From positions 32,344-96,343 of the forward strand of contig NZ_HG005284.1 of the NCBI RefSeq assembly GCF_000455285.1: 64,000 nt of DNA, given 5' to 3'. Under the pieces are notes generated by a model. It saw only the letters and a list, made by a program, of their open reading frames with translations. It made no database searches and was not told the DNA's origin. This DNA is from Candidatus Stoquefichus massiliensis AP9. GTDB taxonomy: Bacteria > Bacillota_I > Bacilli_A > Erysipelotrichales > Coprobacillaceae. This document shows positions 10,136 through 18,457 of the stretch, in pieces. The translations under genes and the position numbers were made by a program. Numbering within the stretch: the first letter of the stretch is position 1; the number at the start of each line of letters is the position of its first letter.

Positions 10136-11161
10136 ATGGATAAAAAAAGAAGTATATCTATCAAAGAAATTGCCAAATTATCGAATGTTTCTGTTGCAAC
10201 AGTTTCAAGAGTTATTAATAATAATGGGCGTTTTTCTGAAGAAACAAGAAAAAAAGTACAAGGTGTTATAGATAAATATGGTTATACAACAAATATGGCT
10301 GCGAAAAGTTTAAGGATGTCTAAATCAAAGACAGTTGGATTGATTGTTCCTAATATTGATAATGAATGGTTTTCTCATTTGGTATTAGAAATTGAAAAAT
10401 ATTTTTTTGATCAGAATTATTCGGTTTTTATATGCAATACATCTCAGGATGAGAAAAAAGAAATTGCTTATTTTAAGTCATTGGATTCTAAATTAGTTGA
10501 TGGTATTATGTGTATTTCTGGTATTGAAGAAATACCAACTGATGTCATCAGTCGAGATATTCCTATTGTTTGTATTGATAGAAAACCTAAAGATCATAAT
10601 AATGTTTATTATGTTGAATCTAATCATTATAGTGGTGGTTATTTAGCAACTGAAGAATTAATCAAAAAAGGCTGTCAAAGAATTGCAATTGTCTCTAGAA
10701 ATAAGACATTATCAGTTAATAAGCAGCGTTTAGAAGGTTATCGTCAAGCATTAAAAGATTATGGATTACAGGAATATAAAGAACTACAGATTCTGTTAGA
10801 TCCTAATTCAGCCAATTATGAAGGCTCACGTGAAGCAATGAATCAACTGATTAAATCTGGTATTTCTTTTGATGGTGTCTTTGCAACAAATGACTGGCGT
10901 GCTTATGGTGTAATGGTTGCTTTAGCTGAGAATAACATCAAAGTCCCTGAGCAAGTCAAAGTTATTGGATTTGATGATATTTCTATTTCACATTCATGTC
11001 ATCCATCACTATCAACTATTCGACAAGATACTGCTGGACTAGCGCAAAAAGCTTCTGGTTTATTATTAAGACTGATGAATGATAAAGAAGTGCAATTAGA
11101 AGAAAGACGTTATATATTTCCAGTTGAAGTCATAAGAAGAGATTCTACTGAGAACTTATAG
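10136..11161 (+). CDS. LacI/GalR-family repressor of the GH1/PTS operon
   Basis: 341 residues. The helix-turn-helix ISIKEIAKLSNVSVATVSRVINNNGRF (about 7-33) includes the hinge-helix region; the effector domain contains KTVGLIVPNIDNEWFSHLV and VIGFDDISISHSCHPSLSTIRQ. The ATG at 10136 follows AGGAG by 8 nt; an upstream ATG at 10115 overlaps the -10 and has no ribosome site. It is transcribed divergently from the operon starting at 9775. The intervening 360 bp contains two AAACGTTT sites of the kind LacI proteins bind. The sugar signal is unknown. Confidence 0.92.
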   Translation: MDKKRSISIKEIAKLSNVSVATVSRVINNNGRFSEETRKKVQGVIDKYGYTTNMAAKSLRMSKSKTVGLIVPNIDNEWFSHLVLEIEKYFFDQNYSVFICNTSQDEKKEIAYFKSLDSKLVDGIMCISGIEEIPTDVISRDIPIVCIDRKPKDHNNVYYVESNHYSGGYLATEELIKKGCQRIAIVSRNKTLSVNKQRLEGYRQALKDYGLQEYKELQILLDPNSANYEGSREAMNQLIKSGISFDGVFATNDWRAYGVMVALAENNIKVPEQVKVIGFDDISISHSCHPSLSTIRQDTAGLAQKASGLLLRLMNDKEVQLEERRYIFPVEVIRRDSTENL

Positions 11162-11405
11162 TACTAAACATTTACATGAATACTAACAAGTAAATTCTTT
11201 ATTAATTAACATAAATAAAGAAAAATCCTGACACGCTTAAATAGAAAACATATTATCTACTACTATTTTTGCAAATATGACTGTTATCAAATGTTGAAAC
11301 ATTATTTATGCTTAAAATATCATCATTGGTAAGTATATATAATAATAATCAGCAAATCGAATATTGGAATGATATCCCTACTGGAAAAAAAATCATTTTT
11401 ATTAG

Positions 11406-11443
11406 AAAAAGTGCTATTCATCATTTAAGATGTAGCACTTTTT
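11406..11443. terminator. bidirectional terminator between LacI gene and GH1
   Basis: AAAAAGTGCTA (11406-11416) pairs with TAGCACTTTTT (11433-11443), with an inner CATC/GATG pairing. Runs of A and T on both flanks allow it to stop transcripts from either side. The remaining 240 bp after the LacI gene (11162-11405) shows nothing else I can support. Confidence 0.85.
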
Positions 11444-11463
11444 GCCTTTAAATTCATTCATAT

Positions 11464-12882
11464 TTAGTAGTGAATATCATCACTTAAATCTTCACCATTA
11501 TTAGCAATCACTTTCTGATACCAATAGAAAGATTTTTTACGATATCGTTTTAAATCTAATAAATCATCAAAATCACGGTTAATATAAACAAACCCATATC
11601 TTTTTCTAATTTCCTTATGACTGCTTAAAAAGTCAATTGGACTCCAAGCTAAATATCCCATTAAATCCACACCATCATGTTCAACAGCACGTTTTAAACT
11701 TACAATATGTTTTTGATAGTACTGAATTCTTTCATCATCATAAACTTTTCCATCAACAAGTTTCTCATCAATTCCAATCCCATTTTCAACAATAAACAAC
11801 GGTTTATGATAACGCTGATATAAATCAACAAGTGAATATCTTAATCCTTCCCCATCGATTTGCCATCCCCATTCATTCGCTGTATAATTGGGATTCTTTA
11901 ACCCACGCTGATCAAATAAAATAGCATCTTCTAATTCAATGAAATCAGTTATATCATCAAATGAGCTTTGTACACTGCTTTGATAATATGAAAATGCAAG
12001 ATAATCTAATTTTTGAGAAGATTCTAAAATGACTTGTCTTTCTTTTTCATCAAATTTGATATTGATGTTTCGATTTTGAATATAATTTAAAAAGTAAGAA
12101 GGCAATTGTCCAGAAGTCATTATATCAAATGGTAAATAATTATGCATCTTATTCTTAAAATCAGCAGCAATGATATCCTCACTCTTACAAGTTAATGGAT
12201 AAAATGGTGCATGCCCAATCATTCCACCTACCCATGCCTGAGGATCAACACGTTTAATGACTTCCACAGCACGAGCATGAGCAATCGCAGTATTAATAGA
12301 AAGATGAACAAACAGTTCTGGCTTACTCATATTGTCTGGACAATATGCTCCAGCAACCAAATCAGATTGATAAGGTGCTAAATTTATTTCATTATATGTT
12401 AACCAATATTTGACTTTTCCTTTTAATCTATTGACAACTGTTTCTACATGTTTTGCATAGAAATCAATCACTTTCTTATTTAAGAAACCATTGTATGTTC
12501 TTAATAAATGATCTGGCATATCAAAATGAACCAATGAAACAACAGGTTCTATTCCTTTTTCTAATAAATAATCAACCATATCTTCATAATATGCCAACCC
12601 TTTTTCATTAGGTTTTTCATCATCTCCTAAAGGATGAATTCTAGACCAAACAACTGAAAAACGATAAGCTTTCAATCCCATTTCAGCCATGAAATCAATA
12701 TCTTCTTTGTAATGATGATAATGGTCAGTCGCAACTGCTGTGTCACAGAACATGGGTGGAATTCCCTTTTCAGGTGTAACAACCAATGTATCATAAACAT
12801 TTAATCCTTTTCCATCTTCCAAATAACCACCTTCAGCCTGTACATTACTTAAAGCAGCACCCCATAAAAAATCTTTTTTCAT
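11464..12882 (-). CDS. GH1 6-phospho-beta-glucosidase
   Basis: 472 residues. It opens KKDFLWGAALSNVQAEGGYLEDGKG. The acid/base motif WLTYNEIN and nucleophile motif FIVENGIG are intact, and EIRKRYGFVYIN supplies the Lys/Tyr of the 6-phosphate loop. Relative to its paralogues the segment before that loop is altered (FLSSHKE instead of VSxxTSE). It follows manA by 10 bp and has a GAGGGAAAG ribosome site. Pairing with mannose-6-phosphate isomerase suggests that the product or a co-imported sugar enters glycolysis through fructose-6-phosphate. Cytoplasmic; the exact substrate is not determined. Confidence 0.92.
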   Translation of the reverse strand: MKKDFLWGAALSNVQAEGGYLEDGKGLNVYDTLVVTPEKGIPPMFCDTAVATDHYHHYKEDIDFMAEMGLKAYRFSVVWSRIHPLGDDEKPNEKGLAYYEDMVDYLLEKGIEPVVSLVHFDMPDHLLRTYNGFLNKKVIDFYAKHVETVVNRLKGKVKYWLTYNEINLAPYQSDLVAGAYCPDNMSKPELFVHLSINTAIAHARAVEVIKRVDPQAWVGGMIGHAPFYPLTCKSEDIIAADFKNKMHNYLPFDIMTSGQLPSYFLNYIQNRNINIKFDEKERQVILESSQKLDYLAFSYYQSSVQSSFDDITDFIELEDAILFDQRGLKNPNYTANEWGWQIDGEGLRYSLVDLYQRYHKPLFIVENGIGIDEKLVDGKVYDDERIQYYQKHIVSLKRAVEHDGVDLMGYLAWSPIDFLSSHKEIRKRYGFVYINRDFDDLLDLKRYRKKSFYWYQKVIANNGEDLSDDIHY

Positions 12883-12892
12883 AATCTTTCCC

Positions 12893-13819
12893 TCACTTTG
12901 TTGTCATCATGATTGTCATACATCCATCTAATTGGACATGTGTTTGTACTGGAATTAAAAAACTTTCTCCTATTTTGACTGTCTGCCCATCAACCGTTCC
13001 TTGTCCTTTGACAATCGTTGCTAATTGATAGTTAACAGCAGAGTAACAGCATTTTCCTGTTACTTCTAATTTTGTTACTGTAAAAGAATCATTGGAAATA
13101 AAGACTGTTTCAATACAGTTTTCTCTCTTTGTACTGACAGGATGAATATTATTCTTCATAGCAGCTGGATTATAAGATAAACAATCAATTGCTTGTTCTA
13201 AATGTAATTCTCGTTCCTTTCCATTTTCATCTTGACGATGATAATCATAGAAACGATAAGTAATGTCAGTCGCCTGTTGTATTTCATAAACAATACTGCC
13301 TTTCTTTAAAGCATGCAAAAGTCCTGATGGTAAGTAAACAAAATCACCTGGATGTACATCTAAATATTGAATCAAATCATCCCAGCGATCTTCCTTAATA
13401 TAATTTCTTAAATCTTCTTCATCTTTTGCCAAATGTCCATAAACAATATTAGCATTTTCTTTAGCTTCAATAAAATACCATGCTTCATTCTTCCCAGAAG
13501 CATAACCTAATTTCTTGGCATGTTCATCATCAGGATGAACCTGCAAACTTAAATCATCTTCAGGAGCAACCAAAGAAATAATAACTGGAAATTCTTCACC
13601 TGGATGTCCAAATAACTCTTGATGATTTTGCCATAAATCATATAATGTTTTACCAAGATAAGGTTCACTCAAACATATTGTTGAAGCATTTTCTTGAGCA
13701 CTAAATGACCATGATTGACCTATTCCATCAGGAAAATCTTCATATTCAAAATAATCTTTCACTAATGTATGTCCCCAGATTGCTGGTCTAGGAATCGGTT
13801 TAAAAAATAATATGCTCAT
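12893..13819 (-). CDS. manA: class I mannose-6-phosphate isomerase
   Basis: 308 residues, the short Bacillus-type form. It converts mannose-6-phosphate to fructose-6-phosphate with a bound Zn. Visible Zn ligands are the Gln and His in LSLQVHPDDEHA, the Glu in GKNEAWYFIEA and the His in LPSGLLHALKKG; the N-terminus RPAIWGHTLV and the ITYRFYDYHR segment are also typical. An AAGGAGGG ribosome site precedes the ATG. It is the first gene of a two-gene unit with the GH1 at 11464-12882. Confidence 0.95.
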   Translation of the reverse strand: MSILFFKPIPRPAIWGHTLVKDYFEYEDFPDGIGQSWSFSAQENASTICLSEPYLGKTLYDLWQNHQELFGHPGEEFPVIISLVAPEDDLSLQVHPDDEHAKKLGYASGKNEAWYFIEAKENANIVYGHLAKDEEDLRNYIKEDRWDDLIQYLDVHPGDFVYLPSGLLHALKKGSIVYEIQQATDITYRFYDYHRQDENGKERELHLEQAIDCLSYNPAAMKNNIHPVSTKRENCIETVFISNDSFTVTKLEVTGKCCYSAVNYQLATIVKGQGTVDGQTVKIGESFLIPVQTHVQLDGCMTIMMTTK

Positions 13820-13837
13820 AACTTCCCTCCTTCTTCT

Positions 13838-13893
13838 ATTCTATAAGAATTTGATTTCTTCTCAATAGTTATGATTGTCATAAGTTATGACAA
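13838..13893 (-). promoter_or_regulatory. manA promoter with upstream 19-bp palindrome
   Basis: On the reverse strand TTGAGA (13860-13865) and TAGAAT (13838-13843) are 16 bp apart. Just upstream, TTGTCATAA-G-TTATGACAA (13875-13893) is a perfect palindrome, with a further GTTATGA copy beside it. It is placed where an activator or a repressor could act; the cognate regulator is unknown. Confidence 0.55.
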
Positions 13894-13903
13894 AAAACTT
13901 GTT

Positions 13904-13937
13904 GAAAAAATACGCAATACCCAAAGTATTACGTATC
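13904..13937 (-). terminator. terminator after the zinc-ribbon gene pair
   Basis: On the reverse strand ATACGTAATAC pairs with GTATTGCGTAT (11 bp with one G-T) around TTTGG and runs into TTTTTT. It ends the unit EIIC plus two zinc-ribbon genes and isolates manA. Confidence 0.8.
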
Positions 13938-13939
13938 TT

Positions 13940-14389
13940 TCACATGTTAATTAATGCAAATAGTGCAACTGCAGTTGTAAGTGTTGCAAGCACTGTTGCA
14001 GTTGTCACCAATTGAGGCTGAACACGATAACGATATTGAATATTGTATAGATTATTAACTTGTCTTGATTTTGTACAATGATAGTCTGATAATAATGCAA
14101 TTAATAAAATCAATATTCTCATCCATAAACTTGTTCCTATACCCCACGAAACTGGCCATGGAAATATGGCTAATCCAAATGCTAATATTGCTGTTCCAAG
14201 AGCTGGAATAACATAAGGATTTTTTAATTCCTCAATTTTTTGTTGAGATTTTTTCTTGGTTTCTTTAGTTTGACGTTCTTCATATTTTTGACTATCACTT
14301 CGTTGTTTTACAACTATAACAGCTTCTCCACAGCTATCACAAAACTTTGCTGTATCATTTAATTTTGCACCACATTTTCGACAATACAT
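13940..14389 (-). CDS. zinc-ribbon membrane protein
   Basis: 149 residues, function unknown. The N-terminus YCRKCGAKLNDTAKFCDSCGEA is a four-Cys zinc ribbon, followed by a charged, Lys/Gln-rich linker (about 30-55) and three hydrophobic segments (about 58-78, 85-100, 125-148). It probably sits in the membrane with the ribbon in the cytoplasm. It lies 15 bp after a similar gene, so the two form a pair downstream of the EIIC gene. Zinc-ribbon membrane proteins of this kind are common in Bacillota and rarely characterised. Confidence 0.7.
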   Translation of the reverse strand: MYCRKCGAKLNDTAKFCDSCGEAVIVVKQRSDSQKYEERQTKETKKKSQQKIEELKNPYVIPALGTAILAFGLAIFPWPVSWGIGTSLWMRILILLIALLSDYHCTKSRQVNNLYNIQYRYRVQPQLVTTATVLATLTTAVALFALINM

Positions 14390-14404
14390 ATGACCCGCTC
14401 TCCT

Positions 14405-14872
14405 TTATTTTAAGATCACTGTTGAAAGATTCAACAAAGCAATATAACCACTCATAATAATCGCAACCATTGCAAACTTACTATTCCCATTAGGCTGAAA
14501 ACCTCTTTTTTTATCTTGATGATCAATCACAAATGACATAACACCACAACCAATTGCACCTATATATCCAATCATACTGATAATAAAGACAAATCTTGTA
14601 TTCATTCCCAATGTTCCAACAATAGACCCAACAATAAAATCAAGTCCTATTAAAGAAATGAGGAAAAGCATGAGTCCAAGTTTACTCCAACTGTTTTGAC
14701 GAGGATTGTGTTTTAAAGAAGGATCAATCTTTTGATTCTCTCTTTCTTTTTCTAGTTTTTCTTTTGCTTTTTCTAAATCCTGCATACTTACTTTTTGAAG
14801 TGGCTTCCCACAATAAGTACAAAACGTTGAATCATCTGGTAAATCTTTATGACAATATGGACATTCTTTCAT
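14405..14872 (-). CDS. zinc-ribbon membrane protein
   Basis: 155 residues, function unknown. It begins KECPYCHKDLPDDSTFCTYCGKPL, a four-Cys zinc ribbon, then has a highly charged stretch (about 28-58) that may form a coiled coil, then three hydrophobic segments (about 64-85, 92-115, 132-152). Architecture matches the neighbour at 13940-14389. It has a GAGGAGG ribosome site and lies 59 bp after the EIIC stop, separated by a hairpin at 14894-14927. No clear functional tie to the PTS beyond position. Confidence 0.7.
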   Translation of the reverse strand: MKECPYCHKDLPDDSTFCTYCGKPLQKVSMQDLEKAKEKLEKERENQKIDPSLKHNPRQNSWSKLGLMLFLISLIGLDFIVGSIVGTLGMNTRFVFIISMIGYIGAIGCGVMSFVIDHQDKKRGFQPNGNSKFAMVAIIMSGYIALLNLSTVILK

Positions 14873-14893
14873 ATTCTTTTCCTCCTCTTGTTT

Positions 14894-14927
14894 AATAAAG
14901 GAGACCTGATTCCAAGTCCCCCTTATT
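14894..14927. terminator. hairpin between EIIC and zinc-ribbon genes
   Basis: AATAAAGGAGAC (14894-14905) pairs with GTCCCCCTTATT (14916-14927), 12 bp with two G-T pairs. There is no clear U-run on the reverse strand, so it is more likely an attenuator or RNA-processing hairpin than a full terminator. Confidence 0.4.
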
Positions 14928-14931
14928 TATT

Positions 14932-16278
14932 TTATGCGTTTACTGCAGCAGTAACAGCAGCTTCTTCTTCCAATCTTTGCACTTCTGATTTTTCATAAGC
15001 TTTCCAGAATGGATAGAAAATAACCATACCAATAGCTAAGTTAATAAAGACAACAACAAATCCGCCAAATGAACCTCCAGCAGCCAAATATCCTAAGATA
15101 GGAGATGGTGTTGCCCATGGTAAATTCAAATACATCTTTCCTACAAAACCAATCGCTGTTAACCAATAAGTTAATGCACCAGTAATTGTGTGTGTTACAA
15201 CAAATGGAATAATCAAGAATGGATTCAATACAACTGGTAACCCAAACATAATTGGTTCAATAATACAGAAGATTGCAGGTGGGAAACAAATAGCAGCCAA
15301 TGGTTTTAAATGAGGCAACTTCTTACTTGAAATAAACATGTAAATTAAGATAGGCCAGCAGCTAGATACCCATTGAGATAATCTACATAAGTTTGGTGTC
15401 CAAGTATATGGTAAATTTGTAACAGCTGTTCCAGCCATAGCAGCAGCGTTATTTTCACCAATCCAAGTATTTAAGAATGCACTTGTTACAGCACCTGTAA
15501 TGTTATCACCATGTAAACCACAAGTCCATAACAATGCTGATAAGAATTGTTGTAAAGAATAAACAAATATATTGTCAGCAGCAGATAATACAGGTAATAA
15601 CATATTTCCAATCATTTCTGGAATATTGATACCTATGATTGTTCTAATTCCCCAGCAAATAATTGCAATAATGAAATAAGGAATAATTGCAGAGAAACTA
15701 TCAGAAATAGCAGGTGGTACTGAATCTGGTAATTTAATACGAATATGATACTTATAACACAAGTGAATCACATTAATTGCAATTGCACCAGCAACCATAG
15801 CAGTGATAACACCAGCTCCACCCCAGTAAGTAATCTCTAGAGCACTAGGTAAAGCATCAGCAGCCACACCTTCAACAAATAACTTTCCTACAGCATTGTA
15901 GTTTAACAAAATAAATGCGAAGAATGCTCCAACAGCACCTGTTGTTTTGTTGAAACCTTTAATTTCAGCATATTCAGCACCCATTGCAATGACAATGTAA
16001 ACAGCCATCATCCCCATAGATAAGCTGTTAATTAACGCTAAATCACCAGCCCAAGGCTTCATAAACGGCAATAATGCAGTTTCTGTTAAACCACCATCAG
16101 AACATAAAAGAAAAACAATTAAGAAAATCGAACCAACCATAGTGACACCAATTGATCCAACCATACCATTAACAACAGCTTTAATGAATGGAATTTGACC
16201 GAACTTTGTCATTGGTCCAGCGATGACATCAACTTTTGCCATCAATTTGTCCATAAAGGACATGTTTTCAGTAGACAT
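14932..16278 (-). CDS. PTS lactose/cellobiose-family EIIC permease
   Basis: 448 residues with about ten hydrophobic segments. The opening MSFMDKLMAKVDVIAGPMTKFGQIPFIKAV and the central LWTCGLHGDNITGAVTSAF are typical of EIIC-lac/cel; the central His/Asn loop contributes to the sugar site. It transports and phosphorylates a beta-glucoside together with an EIIB and EIIA. It is alone with no fused EIIB, and the nearest EIIB is at 8814-9113. A GGGAG ribosome site lies 7 nt upstream. It is divergent from the PRD regulator at 16530, and its promoter carries an AAACGTTT site that is an exact inverted copy of the regulator's. Confidence 0.93.
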   Translation of the reverse strand: MSTENMSFMDKLMAKVDVIAGPMTKFGQIPFIKAVVNGMVGSIGVTMVGSIFLIVFLLCSDGGLTETALLPFMKPWAGDLALINSLSMGMMAVYIVIAMGAEYAEIKGFNKTTGAVGAFFAFILLNYNAVGKLFVEGVAADALPSALEITYWGGAGVITAMVAGAIAINVIHLCYKYHIRIKLPDSVPPAISDSFSAIIPYFIIAIICWGIRTIIGINIPEMIGNMLLPVLSAADNIFVYSLQQFLSALLWTCGLHGDNITGAVTSAFLNTWIGENNAAAMAGTAVTNLPYTWTPNLCRLSQWVSSCWPILIYMFISSKKLPHLKPLAAICFPPAIFCIIEPIMFGLPVVLNPFLIIPFVVTHTITGALTYWLTAIGFVGKMYLNLPWATPSPILGYLAAGGSFGGFVVVFINLAIGMVIFYPFWKAYEKSEVQRLEEEAAVTAAVNA

Positions 16279-16293
16279 ATAAATTCTCCCTTC

Positions 16294-16329
16294 GTTATAG
16301 TTTTGAAAACATAGTGTAAACGTTTTCTC
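16294..16329 (-). promoter_or_regulatory. EIIC promoter with AAACGTTT operator
   Basis: On the forward strand GTGTAAACGTTTTCTC (16314-16329) is the exact reverse complement of 16469-16484. On the reverse strand it contains a possible -35 (TTTACA, 15 bp before TATAAC at 16294-16299; GTTTAC gives 16 bp). The operator therefore overlaps the -35, as expected for repression. Confidence 0.55.
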
Positions 16330-16377
16330 TTTACGCTTTTATTCTATCACGTCACTTATTTTTTTCTATATTATCTA

Positions 16378-16396
16378 TCGGCACAACTAATGCCGA
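16378..16396. promoter_or_regulatory. dyad TCGGCA-7-TGCCGA
   Basis: TCGGCA (16378-16383) and TGCCGA (16391-16396) are perfect 6-bp arms around CAACTAA, midway between the divergent EIIC and PRD-regulator genes. The half GGCACAA recurs in the palindrome at 9987-10003. It may be an activator site; a weak hairpin followed by T7 is the alternative. Confidence 0.35.
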
Positions 16397-16468
16397 GTAA
16401 CTCTTTTTTTACTTCAAAATCGTTATTTATCAATGTTTTCAAGGAATTTTGAGAAAACTTCTTTTTAG

Positions 16469-16505
16469 AGAAAACGTTTACACAAATGTCGAAATTTGTT
16501 ATAAT
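16469..16505 (+). promoter_or_regulatory. promoter of the PRD regulator with AAACGTTT operator
   Basis: TTTACA (16477-16482) and TATAAT (16500-16505) are exactly 17 bp apart. The -35 lies inside GAGAAAACGTTTACAC (16469-16484), so the same protein probably controls both divergent genes. A cre site for CcpA is an alternative reading of the box. Confidence 0.7.
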
Positions 16506-16529
16506 AAATGAAATGAGGAGGAGTTTATT

Positions 16530-18443
16530 ATGAACTTAAAGAAAAATGAAATAGAAATCATAAAATTACTCATCGCATCAACAAATTACATTTCTTCTTA
16601 TGATATTGCAACAGCAACAGGAATTAATCGACGTTTGGTTAGAGATGAAATGCTGAACATCAAAAAGATTCTCAAATCCTTAGGATATGAATTAATATCT
16701 AAAACTTCTAAGGGATATATTATTGAAGGAAAGTCATCCGTCTCTTTACAATCTTTAGCAACGATTATTGAAGATGCTGAACGTCAGCGAGAATCTATTT
16801 TTCCAACCCTCCCATGGGAAAGACAAAATTATATTATTAAACGGCTTATTGATAAAAATGATTATATGAAGATTGATGATCTTGCTGATGAATTATTAAT
16901 TAGTCGCTCAACAATTTCCTGTGATTTAAAACAAGCTCGTCAAACAGTTCTTAAATATGGTCTCACAATGCATCAGAAACCGAACTATGGGATTTGTATT
17001 GTTGGTGATGAAGTCAATAAGCGCAAACCTATATGTGATTATTTATTTACAAATTTAAGACAATCAGAAATGTTTTATGATTATTTAAATTCATACATTG
17101 TTGAGAAAGATTCATTAGAATATGGAATTATTAAAATAATTAAGAAACATGAAGTTGAAATGTCAGATATTGCTTTGTGTGATTTCCTCCTCAGTCTTTC
17201 TGTAAGTATTACAAGAATATTATCTGGGTCAACTATTCATACATCCCAAGATTTATCCATTATTGAAGGACGCCAAGAATTTCTGGCAGCGTATGATATC
17301 GCTGTTTTTGTTGAAAAACGTATAAATTGCCATATGAATCAAAACGAAATCAATCAAATCGCTATTCAGTTAATATGTAAAAGATCATCTAAAGGAACAA
17401 GACCAATTAACAAACCTGAAACAATTGCCTTAGTCAATGAAATTCTTGATGAAATTTGTAAACAAACACTTTTAGAATTTAATGATCAAAAATTTAAAAC
17501 AGTTTTTACACTCTATATTGAAGCAGCACTTATTCGTATAGCTTATCATGAAAAAATTCGAAATCCTTTATATGACGAATTAAAAACAACTTATCCTCTT
17601 GCATATGAATTGGCCGAAATCACATCATCAGTTATTCAAAAATATACTCACCAATCTTTATCAATGAGCGAGCTTGCATTCTTTGCAATCATTTTTAATA
17701 CACATATTCATAATCGTAAAGTGACTAAAAAAAGAGTTTTATTATTATGTGGTTTAGGTGGTGGTGCTGAAGATCTTAGTGCATCACAAATTTTAGAACG
17801 CTTTGAAAATCAAATAAATATCATCAAAACATCACAATATTATAAATTACCTGATGAAGACTTAAGTCAATATGATTTTATTATATCAACTGTCCCAATT
17901 CATAAACAATTACTCATTCCTTATATTAATATCTCTCAAATTATTAATCAGGATGATTTAGATAAAATAGAGAATTATCTCTCTTATCTCTTTAATAAAA
18001 ATAGAATAGAAACAATTTTTCATCCCAAACTCTTTAAATCACATGCTAAATCTAGAAATAAAACAGATGTTATTAATGAATTTTATAAAATGCTTAAATG
18101 TCAATATCCTACATTAAAAGAATCATTTAAAAACACTCTCCTTATGAAAGAGCAAAGAACAATCATTACATACAAAAATAAAATAGGAATAATAAAACTT
18201 AATAAACCCTTAAACAATAATAATATTTTAGCTGTCTTAATTTTAAATAACCCTATCACATGGGATAAACAAACTATTCAAATCATCATTCTCTTTTCAT
18301 GCCTAGATACAAACAATTATATTTATAACACATTAACGAATACACTCACTAATTTAAACGTCAGAAATGTCAATATTAAGTCTTTGTTAGATCATGCTCA
18401 ATATGCAGATTTCTTACGTATCATGATAAAACACCAGTCATAA
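16530..18443 (+). CDS. PRD-domain transcriptional regulator (LicR/MtlR type) lacking PRD histidines
   Basis: 637 residues. Order: HTH (about 5-60), second HTH (IDDLADELLISRSTISCDLKQA), PRD1, PRD2, EIIB-Gat-like domain (KKRVLLLCGLGGGAEDLSA), degenerate EIIA-like tail. PTS phosphorylation of four PRD His residues normally sets activity. Here the aligned positions are Ser (SLSVSITRI), Gln (QIAIQLI), Tyr (LYIEAALIRI) and Ile (FFAIIF), with pair spacings of 58 and 59 residues as in the family, and the EIIA His box (G-I-A-x-P-H) is missing. The EIIB Cys remains. It may control the divergent EIIC gene without the usual PTS phosphorylation input. GAGGAGGAG is its ribosome site. Confidence 0.88.
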   Translation: MNLKKNEIEIIKLLIASTNYISSYDIATATGINRRLVRDEMLNIKKILKSLGYELISKTSKGYIIEGKSSVSLQSLATIIEDAERQRESIFPTLPWERQNYIIKRLIDKNDYMKIDDLADELLISRSTISCDLKQARQTVLKYGLTMHQKPNYGICIVGDEVNKRKPICDYLFTNLRQSEMFYDYLNSYIVEKDSLEYGIIKIIKKHEVEMSDIALCDFLLSLSVSITRILSGSTIHTSQDLSIIEGRQEFLAAYDIAVFVEKRINCHMNQNEINQIAIQLICKRSSKGTRPINKPETIALVNEILDEICKQTLLEFNDQKFKTVFTLYIEAALIRIAYHEKIRNPLYDELKTTYPLAYELAEITSSVIQKYTHQSLSMSELAFFAIIFNTHIHNRKVTKKRVLLLCGLGGGAEDLSASQILERFENQINIIKTSQYYKLPDEDLSQYDFIISTVPIHKQLLIPYINISQIINQDDLDKIENYLSYLFNKNRIETIFHPKLFKSHAKSRNKTDVINEFYKMLKCQYPTLKESFKNTLLMKEQRTIITYKNKIGIIKLNKPLNNNNILAVLILNNPITWDKQTIQIIILFSCLDTNNYIYNTLTNTLTNLNVRNVNIKSLLDHAQYADFLRIMIKHQS

Positions 18444-18457
18444 TGATCTGGTGTTTT
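18428..18457. terminator. bidirectional terminator
   Basis: AAAACACCAG (18428-18437) pairs with CTGGTGTTTT (18448-18457), 10 bp, overlapping the PRD-regulator stop codon. Flanking A/T runs let it serve the convergent gene at 18456-19022 as well. Confidence 0.85.
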
